Source: Eunapius fragilis (taxonomy: Eukaryota > Porifera > Demospongiae > Spongillida > Spongillidae). Taken from it: a DNA stretch of 64,000 nt. The DNA is taken from assembly GCA_963681505.1 (NCBI GenBank), contig OY811972.1:17572044-17636043 (forward strand), read 5' to 3'. Each line of letters starts with the position of its first letter. Positions within the stretch are counted from its first letter, which is position 1. The notes beneath the pieces are model-generated. The model was not told where the DNA came from. It made no database searches and saw nothing but the letters and a program-made list of their open reading frames with translations. Both the position numbers and the translations under genes were made by a program. Positions 54,299 to 61,271 of the stretch are shown piece by piece.

Positions 54299-54400
54299 GT
54301 ACCTATCAGGGTTCACAGCGTAGTTGGATAATCATTTCTCAACAGGCTCAATTCATATCAGCTGTAATTGTGAGAAAATGGTCAATTCTTATTAGTGCAC

Positions 54401-54402
<2 letters not shown>
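54299..54402. repeat. Flank block, copy 2 of 2
   Basis: This is homologous to 51549-51651. It shares the sequence around CAGCGTAGTTGGATAATCAT through TTAGTGCACACA and differs at several bases, for example ATTTCTC versus ATTTATC. Confidence 0.8.
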
Positions 54403-54457
<55 letters not shown>

Positions 54458-54660
54458 TGGATGGCTAGCTGCAGATGGCTGGATGGCTAGCTATGACATA
54501 CTCTGACGTAGATAGTAAATAAACATAAACACGCACACACACAAGCATAGCTCCCAGGTGAACAGGGGAAGCATAGCTCCCATGTGGAGAGGAAAAGCAT
54601 AGCTCCCATGAGGACAGGTCCGGGGGGAAGCACAGCTACCACGTGGAGAGAGAGGGGATT
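54403..54660. repeat. CA microsatellite and roughly 30-bp minisatellite
   Basis: A CA tract runs to 54455. Short GATGGATGGCTAGCT-like repeats follow, then from about 54543 at least four imperfect copies of a roughly 27-33 bp unit with the core AAGCATAGCTCCCATGTGG. No gene is present. Confidence 0.75.
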
Positions 54661-54998
54661 AATTAATTACCTGCACCTTGTAACACCATAGCAATCATAC
54701 GCATGTGCGCGCTAGCGCGCGCACACACACGCACACACGCACACACACACACACACACTCACGTGCAGGTACTTCGGTGTCCACCGGTTTTCCGAAATTC
54801 CGAAACACCTCTTTGTCAGCTGTCACGATGGCAACAAGAATGTGGCACACTACACATGCGCTCCCCCAAAAGTAACTCACGTACGGGAATGTTTAAAGCA
54901 ACATGATGCCTAAAAAAATGGTCATGGGTGCGCACTAAATCCAGCTGTTGTATAATATATTACTGTTAATAATAGCAATTATCATGGCTCACGTGATT
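54661..54998. other. Non-coding stretch with alternating purine-pyrimidine tract
   Basis: From 54704 to 54760 the sequence alternates purine and pyrimidine almost throughout. It includes the palindrome GCGCGCTAGCGCGC followed by a CA tract, a composition prone to cruciform or Z-DNA. The remainder is unremarkable; a TCACGTGA palindrome lies at 54989-54996. Confidence 0.6.
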
Positions 54999-55024
54999 GA
55001 GAGAGAGAGAGAGAGAGAGAGAGA

Positions 55025-55072
<48 letters not shown>
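54999..55072. repeat. Compound GA/GT/GA microsatellite
   Basis: About 13 GA units are followed by about 10 GT units and about 14 GA units without interruption. The 125 bp that follow, to 55197, hold nothing I recognise. Confidence 0.95.
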
Positions 55073-55075
<3 letters not shown>

Positions 55076-55197
55076 CACGCATATTTAGAAGCGTAATAGA
55101 TGACAGTGGCTTGTTTGCGCCTGACGATGTGCAGAACGATATGCACTACGCCCACGCTCCCCTAAAACTCACTATGCCGAAATAGTCACGGCTTTTC

Positions 55198-55406
55198 GGT
55201 TAGGGGTTAGGGTGAAGTTCTTCCTAATTTCCTAATTCCTGGTCACGGGCGCACACTAAATTCAGCTATCACACAAAAATAATTGGTATATACGGAGGCT
55301 TCTTGTTAAGGGCTTAATCACGTGATACTAGGAGAGCCAAATGTGTGGATTTGATTTGTGCAACCCCCAGCGTGTTTTCCAAACAAGTATAAGAGGCTAG
55401 AACAGC
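55198..55406. repeat. Telomere-motif-headed repeat element, diverged copy 3
   Basis: It starts with a degenerate telomeric motif, GGTTAGGGGTTAGGG. It then keeps recognisable stretches of copies 1 and 2: GGCTTCTTGT, TTAATCACGTGATA, GTGCAACCCCCAG and GTGTTTTCCAAAC, in the same order. It is clearly older or more degraded than the two near-identical copies. Confidence 0.7.
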
Positions 55407-55631
55407 ACTGCACGTGCATTCCTATTCGTATCCGTAATCATTTGGGCTCAAAAGTGTACGTTTGTGTAGGTTTCATTCGGTGTCTATGGCAACCCCATCC
55501 TCTATCCATACTTGTGTTGGGTTGTACCAATGGGGTAGCGAGTGGCCCACGGGCACGGCTTTACCATTTCCTGGTAGCACTACCATCGCCCCACAGCTGA
55601 GATTTAAGCAGGTGGGTACAGCAATTATCCC
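55407..55631. other. Intergenic sequence, nothing recognised
   Basis: About 225 bp of mixed composition precede the hairpin. I see no open frame, tRNA fold or repeat match. Confidence 0.5.
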
Positions 55632-55800
55632 CTGAGGACCCGCACTTGCCCAAGTCGGGCATCCAAGCTCTTTTGGCCTATACCGATGTATGGAGTGGGC
55701 GGTAACAGTTCCATTCAGTGGAACTGTTACCGCCCACTCCATACATCGGTATAGGCCAAAAGAGCTTGGATGCCCGACTTTGTAGAGCCCCGGTCCTCAG
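55632..55800. repeat. Large inverted repeat (perfect 62-bp arms)
   Basis: The left arm at 55652-55713 and right arm at 55719-55780 are perfect reverse complements separated by only the five bases TTCAG. Beyond an 11-base mismatched stretch on each side, pairing resumes with CTGAGGACC (55632-55640) and GGTCCTCAG (55792-55800). The whole is a 169-bp foldback. Such long perfect palindromes are usually young. It could be a foldback or miniature element, a hairpin RNA source, or a palindromic duplication; no coding function is implied. Confidence 0.95.
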
Positions 55801-56135
55801 ATGTTACGCGACACGACGACGCAGGTAAATCACAGCCGCGGGGCGGGGGTCGGAAAAGCTGGGAAGCGTATACCCAGGCTCGGTGCGCTCGGCGTTGTGA
55901 GATGGCAAAGCCCAAGGCGACTACGGTGGGTAGCCGACAAATCCACAAAAGTAGACATTTGAAGGCTAGTGGAGTGGATAAAAAACGAAATAAAAGCTTC
56001 TCCCGTCAACCCTGCCACCTCTGGAGGGGCCCACGATGTTGAGAACACCGTGCGCGCTTCCCCTCCGCAAAACTGACTTGTGCCCTTTCTCTGATCAAGT
56101 GCCCAGACCCGTCATTGTTTGATGACGTGATGCGT

Positions 56136-56166
<31 letters not shown>

Positions 56167-56333
56167 GCCAGGCAATCATAAGATACTATAAGAGCACTGT
56201 ATATGAACCCGCTGTCGTCACTCCACTCGGCTCCAGGACATGTACACGCGTGCATGCACGCAGCAGCGCGCATGTATAATTAAAAGCTATATGAATATTG
56301 GTTATATATCGCAAATCCCCGCGCTTGTCTACC
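55801..56333. other. Non-coding stretch with a 29-base C run
   Basis: No gene is recognised. A 90-codon open frame (55770-56042) begins inside the hairpin arm and is rich in K and R, but it matches no family I know and is probably chance. An unbroken run of 29 C residues lies at 56138-56166, a likely site of sequencing-length error. Confidence 0.5.
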
Positions 56334-57400
56334 GTAACCACCGCAAGAGACTGACTGTGGTGCCCATTTGGCAGGTCCACGACCGTTCGCCTAGCATGCG
56401 CCAAATCGCATACCGTCGGCTTCTGGCTCCGCAATACGGATTCGTCGGTTCTCCGCAACTGTATACGTTTGTAGCTCAAAAAGTGCAATGTGGGAGAAGT
56501 ACACGAGACTGCGTGGCCGATTTGGCAGCTCGACGACGGTTCGCCTAGCTGCAAAAGTATATATAAATTTTTTAGTCCCATGAATAATATCACGTGATCA
56601 TTGCAGCCAGAGGAAGGGGGGCGTGTGACATAACCGTAGCTACTAGGCCTCGGAGGGTGCTGCAGTGAAGATGAACCATCGCAATCCACCCGGGAGCATA
56701 AAGTATACGCTGCCGGCCCCAAATAGAGATTCTGTCGAGCGCTCGCGGGCTATACTTCTCATCCAGCTACCTCGTTAATCGACCGCTCACACCTGGCCAA
56801 CCAGACGGGTGCATAGACCGAGTTGTCTGCAACCGCGCAGTTCCGCCATTTCACTCTTGATGTCATGTGGTGACGACTACACAACTCGTACCTTCTGATG
56901 ACCGTTTAATCACAGAGCGACCATATATCACCGCATGAAATGTATGGGTGACGTACATGCTGATCGCGTGAGCTAATCCTTCCCGAGTTAGGCGATGGAC
57001 TGGGCACCTATGTCACCCATACATTTCATGCAGTGATATGGTCACTCTCTCGAGGTCTGGTCCTCCGGGGCTTGGCATCATGGAGACCAGAGCAACACTT
57101 TGCGATAGAAATATGGTTTACCTAGCCGGCTGCATTCAAGTGCGGTCGTTGAAGTCTAAAGTTTGTGAGGTGTGCACTGCTGTTTGGTATGGGAGTTTGT
57201 ATGGAGCGTCCATAAAAGGAGTTGAAAGAACTTATTGGGATGACGATTTCAACATGCAGACACTTAATATGTGATTCAGAGCTATCGAAAGCGTGGAATA
57301 ATGACTCGGGTAAGGTATTGGCTATACCCTCCGTCTTCCTCGGGATCACGTGATGAGCATGGGTGGGTTGACGTAATAAAGAAACTACGTACTACAGCAG
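56334..57400. repeat. Roughly 1-kb direct duplication, copy A
   Basis: This copy shares long near-identical stretches with 57755-58760. Examples are the segments around GCTCCGCAATACGGATTCG, AATATCACGTGATCATTGCA and CCACCCGGGAGCATAAAGTA, and the whole run from about 56890 to 57290, which has a 1,360-bp offset and very few differences. Copy A carries about 80 bp around 56790-56870 that copy B lacks. Neither copy has a convincing gene. Confidence 0.85.
56915..57047. repeat. Foldback sequence, copy A (about 38-bp arms, 59-bp spacer)
   Basis: The left arm at 56915-56952 and right arm at 57012-57047 are inverted repeats with a perfect 20-base core, GCATGAAATGTATGGGTGAC. They diverge slightly towards the outer ends. 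The 59-bp spacer has no open frame. The shape fits a small non-autonomous foldback element, but no target-site duplication was established. Confidence 0.8.
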
Positions 57401-57554
57401 GCAGCCAGATCTTAATCCTATAGTAAGCTTACTCTTGATATCATACTGACCGAGACCGTGACGAGACACATCCCACCGGTCTGTCTTTAGAAGCTCCGCC
57501 CTACCGGAGTGGACGAGGCACCTTACATATATATAAATACGTTTAAGTATAATC

Positions 57555-57556
<2 letters not shown>
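57318..57556. repeat. Local repeat family U, partial copy 1
   Basis: Members of this family share, in order: CTATACCCTCCGTCTTCCTC, a GGATCACGTGA palindrome, AAACTACGTACT, TTACTCTTGATAT, ACCGGTCTGTCTTTAGAA (here at 57475) and CGAGGCRACC. This copy ends at the CT tract. Confidence 0.75.

Positions 57557-57630
<74 letters not shown>
57557..57630. repeat. CT microsatellite
   Basis: Thirty-seven uninterrupted CT units. The open frames through it on both strands are artefacts. Confidence 0.97.
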
Positions 57631-57635
<5 letters not shown>

Positions 57636-57754
57636 ACAAGGGCACTAACCCCCTCCTTTTCTTGGCACCACGACATTGCCCGCCCAACACTGTGAATATT
57701 GGTTATACCACACAGGCCATCGCTATAGGTGTATTGCTCGAGAAAGTCCCATTG

Positions 57755-58760
57755 CGTTGCGTGGAACCACCACAAGGGACTGTGGTGCCCATTTGGCACG
57801 TTCGCCTTGCATGCGCCAAATCGCAACACGTCCGCTTCTGGCTCCGCAATACGGATTCGTCGGTTCTTTCCGCAACTGTGTACGTCTGTAGCTCAAAATA
57901 AAAGCATTGTGTAACGTGGGAGAAGTACACGAGACTGCGTGGCCGATTTGGCAGCTCGACGACGGATCGCCATATAACAAAAAAAAATTTTAGTCCCATG
58001 AATAATATCACGTGATCATTGCAGTCAGGGGAAGGGGGGCGTGTGACGTAACCGTAGGTACTAGCTAGGCCTCGGAGGGTGCTTTAGTGAAGATGAACCA
58101 TCGCAATCCACCCGGGAGCATAAAGTATACGCTGCCGGCCCCAAATAGAGATTCTGTCGAGCGCTCGCGGGCGGGCTATAGTATACCCATGCATCCAGCA
58201 ACCACGTTAATCGACCGCTCACACATGTGGTGACGACTACACAACTCGTACCTTCTGATGACCGTTTAATCACAGAGCGACCATATATCACCGCATGAAA
58301 TGTATGGGTGACGTACATGCTGATCGCGTGAGCTAATCCTTCCCGAGTTAGGCGATGGACTGGGCACCTATGTCACCCATACATTTCATGCAGTGATATG
58401 GTCACTCTCTCGAGGTCTGGTCCTCCGGGGCTTGGCATCATGGAGACCAGAGCAACATTTTGCGATAGAAATATGGTTTACCTAGCCGGCTGCATTCAAG
58501 TGCGGTCGTTGAAGTCTAAAGTTTGTGAGGTGTGCACTGCTGTTTGGTATGGGAGTTTGTATGGAGCGTCCATAAAAGGAGTTGAAAGAACTTATTGGGA
58601 TGACGATTTCAACATGCAGACACTTAATATGTGATTCAGAGCTCTTGAAAGCGTGAAATAATGACTTGGGGAAGGTATTGGCTATACCCTCCGTCTTCCT
58701 CGGGATCACGTGATGAGTATGGGTGGGTTGAAATACTTACGTTATAAAGAAACTACGTAC
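57755..58760. repeat. Roughly 1-kb direct duplication, copy B
   Basis: This is the partner of 56334-57400. Its 5' part has more indels, for example an extra AAAATAAAAGCATTGTGTAAC-like segment near 57895. From about 58230 it is nearly identical to copy A. A CT microsatellite and part of another repeat separate the two copies. Confidence 0.85.
58275..58407. repeat. Foldback sequence, copy B
   Basis: This is the same inverted repeat as at 56915-57047, 1,360 bp downstream. It is carried along with the direct duplication rather than being an independent insertion. Confidence 0.8.
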
Positions 58761-58905
58761 TACTGCAGGTAGCCAGAACTTAATCCTTACTCTTGATATA
58801 ATACTCACCGAGACCGTGACGGGACACATCCCACCGGTCTGTCTTAGTAGCGCCCTATACCGCCCGTATCGGAGTGAGGGAACGAGGCGACCTTACACTC
58901 TACAA
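58678..58905. repeat. Local repeat family U, partial copy 2
   Basis: This copy has the same ordered motifs, with the ACCGGTCTGTCTTAG variant at 58833. It overlaps the end of duplication copy B. A further fragment, with ACCGGTCTGTCTTTAGAA at 58988, lies just downstream. Confidence 0.75.
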
Positions 58906-59127
58906 GACACTCTGTATTTTTCATGCCTGCATAGAATTCTTTCCGCAGCTTACTCTTGATATCAATAAAGCCCGCTTACGTCCATGCACCGGTCTGTCTT
59001 TAGAACACTACTTTAGCCCGCCCAACACTATGAATATTGGCTATACCACACATATATGCGACCTTTCGAAATCTCACAGTCCCAGGGGGAAAAAAATAAC
59101 CTCCCACATCCATATATACAGAGCTAC

Positions 59128-59574
59128 TATTAGCTATACCCTCTGTCTTCCTCGGATCACGTGACGTGATTGGTACGTCATTCGTAATAATTACGTCATT
59201 ATTTCATCAGCCAGGATCACGTACTCCAGTCCTGCTGCATGCATGCATGCATGCATGCAGCCAGGCGGGGCTATTCTCGGCACCTTTTACATACTCTTGA
59301 TGATCGCGGGACACTTCCAACCGGTCTGTCTTTAGAACCGCCCGACCGACCGTATCGGAGTTAGGGGACGAGGCGACCCTTATATATATTTATTATTATA
59401 ATACATGCATGCGTTTTGACCGTACGCAGTGCTTGTATAATCCACTCTTTACATTAACACTAGCACGCCGACAAACCCCCTTCTCTCTTTTTAAGCAACT
59501 TTATACATGCGCAATGGAGCCCTGTCAATTTAACCTCGAGTTACGTAATCGACGGACTTTGAAAATTCGCCAGC

Positions 59575-59607
<33 letters not shown>

Positions 59608-59645
59608 CCCCCAACACCACCCCTCTCAACAGATCATGGCCTAAA
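59128..59645. repeat. Local repeat family U, long copy 3
   Basis: A fuller copy. After the ACCGGTCTGTCTTTAGAA motif (59319) and the GACGAGGCGACCCTTATATA block it continues with GCGTTTTGACCGTACGCAGT, an AATTTAACCTCGAGTTACG block and TTTGAAAATTCGCCAGCGA. It then has a run of 27 T (59580-59606), a C-rich stretch and CAACAG followed by ATCATGG. It includes the 26-base palindrome of alternating GCAT at 59235-59260. Confidence 0.8.
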
Positions 59646-59694
59646 GGCTAACACCTCGACCACGCCGAAAAACCCCCCTCTCTCTTCATATTAC

Positions 59695-60345
59695 TATTTA
59701 GCTATACCTCCGGATCACGTGGACGTGCATTCGTAATAATTACGTCACAAGCCAGGGATCGGTTAGAAACTACGTACTCCAGCCAGTCAGGCCCGGCTAT
59801 TCGCGGGACCCATAACTTACTCTTTATATATGACTGACCGTGGGACACTCACAACCGGTCTGTCTTTAGAAGCGCCCTAACGACCGTATCGGAGTTAGGG
59901 GACGAGGCGACCCTTATATATTTATTATTATAATACATGCATGCGTTTTGACCGTACGCAGTGCTAGTATAATCCACTCTGTGCATAAACACTAGCACGC
60001 CGACAAACCCCCCTCTCTCTTTTAAAGCAACTTTATACACGCGCAATGGAACTGGGAAGGACCCTGTTAATTTAACCTCGAGTTACGTAATCGACGGACT
60101 TTGAAAATTCGCCAGCGAAAGTTTTTTTTTTTTTTTTTCTCTTTCCCCCCACCACACCCCTCTCTACAGGTCATGGCATAAAGTTTAACACCTCGACCAC
60201 GCCGACAAACCACCCTCTCTCTTTTAAAGCAACTTTATACACGCGCAATGGAACTGGGAAGGACCCTGTTAATTTAACCTCGAGTTACGTAATCGACGGA
60301 CTTTGATCATTTCATCCGGTAACCCTCTCAACAGATCATTAAGAT
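59695..60345. repeat. Local repeat family U, long copy 4 with internal duplication
   Basis: This is collinear with copy 3, with ACCGGTCT at 59853 and a T run at 60122-60139. Its segment from CACGCCGACAAACC through GTAATCGACGGACTTTGA is then repeated at about 60196-60306, giving two consecutive partial ends, each finishing in CTCTCTACAG or CTCTCAACAG. Confidence 0.8.
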
Positions 60346-60539
60346 ATAGTCCAGCACACCGGACTTCATGACAACATGGATGGCAGTACGATACGAAACT
60401 GTCCGGCCACCTCCGTAAACTGAGTAATGAGTAATTATATGACTGACTTTTTGTTTCTTTGTTTCGTTCTCCGTGTATTCTTGTATGACCTCCTGGAGTT
60501 CATATAAGCACCCATCCGTACGATCGCTAAGTATTCATA
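60346..60539. other. Spacer, nothing recognised
   Basis: About 190 bp lie between two copies of the local repeat. No gene, RNA or repeat match was noticed. Confidence 0.5.
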
Positions 60540-60990
60540 TTACTATTTAGCTATACCCTGTCTTCCTCCGGATCACGTGACGTGCATTCGTAATAATTAC
60601 GTCATCAGCCAGGGATCGGTTAGAAACTACGTACTCCAGCCATTCGCGGGACCCATAACTTACTCTTGATATAAGACTGACCGTGGGACACTCACAACCG
60701 GTCTGTCTTTAGAAGCGCCCTAACGACCGTATCGGAGTGAGGGGACGAGGCGACCCATATGCGTTTTGACCTTACGCAGTGCTAGTATGATCCGATCTGT
60801 ACATATAGACTAGCACGCCGACAACCCCTCTCTCTTTAAAAGCTACTTTTACGACGGCAAACGGAGACGGGAGCGACCCCACTTATTAAAACTGTTTAGT
60901 TACGTAATCGTCTGACTTTGTAAATTTTCCTTTTTTTTTTTTTTTTTTTCTTTTCTCCTTTCCCCCGTCCCAACAGATCATGACTTCTTG
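60540..60990. repeat. Local repeat family U, long copy 5
   Basis: This is the last and somewhat diverged copy. GATCACGTGACGTGCATTCG is at 60571, the CCGGTCTGTCTTTAGAAGCG motif is at 60697 and a 20-base T run is near 60930. It ends in CCCAACAGATCATGACTTC. Confidence 0.8.
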
Positions 60991-61271
60991 TTGTTGTACA
61001 TTACACCTCTCTCTTTGCTGGCGAAACTGTTCGGCCATGCACCTATACGTAAACTGATTAGTCGGGTTTTTTAGTAATCAGCTTGATAAGTGTTCTTGTA
61101 CACTAAGCTGACCTCCTTTTTAGCATATAGACCACCCTTTCGTGCTTGTTATTTACAAGCCAGCTACCTTTTTTTCTATCAGAAGGGATCTAACCCCCGC
61201 CGTCGCCCGAACACATGCATGTATAACGTCACGTTTCATTTGTAGATCTGTATCAGTTGTCATCATATGAC
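60991..61271 (+). other. Region upstream of the SET-domain gene
   Basis: About 280 bp of T-rich sequence lie between the last local repeat and the first plausible start codon. A possible splice acceptor, TTTCATTTGTAG, ends at 61245, so the first coding exon may be preceded by a 5' untranslated exon outside or within the repeats. No clear TATA box or other core promoter could be assigned. Confidence 0.4.

Noticed and set aside
53911..54316. Open frames rich in Cys-Val or Thr-His
   Set aside because: They are direct translations of CA/GT microsatellites.
55770..56042. A 90-codon basic open frame
   Set aside because: It starts inside the arm of the palindrome, has no recognisable domain and an opposing frame overlaps it; probably chance.
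56240..56548. A 102-codon frame with a similar peptide in the second duplication copy
   Set aside because: The shared peptide stretch is short and the two copies shift frame around it, as expected for non-coding duplicated DNA.
57038..58634. A 78-codon open frame present in both duplication copies (57038-57274 and 58398-58634)
   Set aside because: The copies differ by one base, so conservation reflects recent duplication. The frame starts at the edge of the foldback and resembles nothing known.
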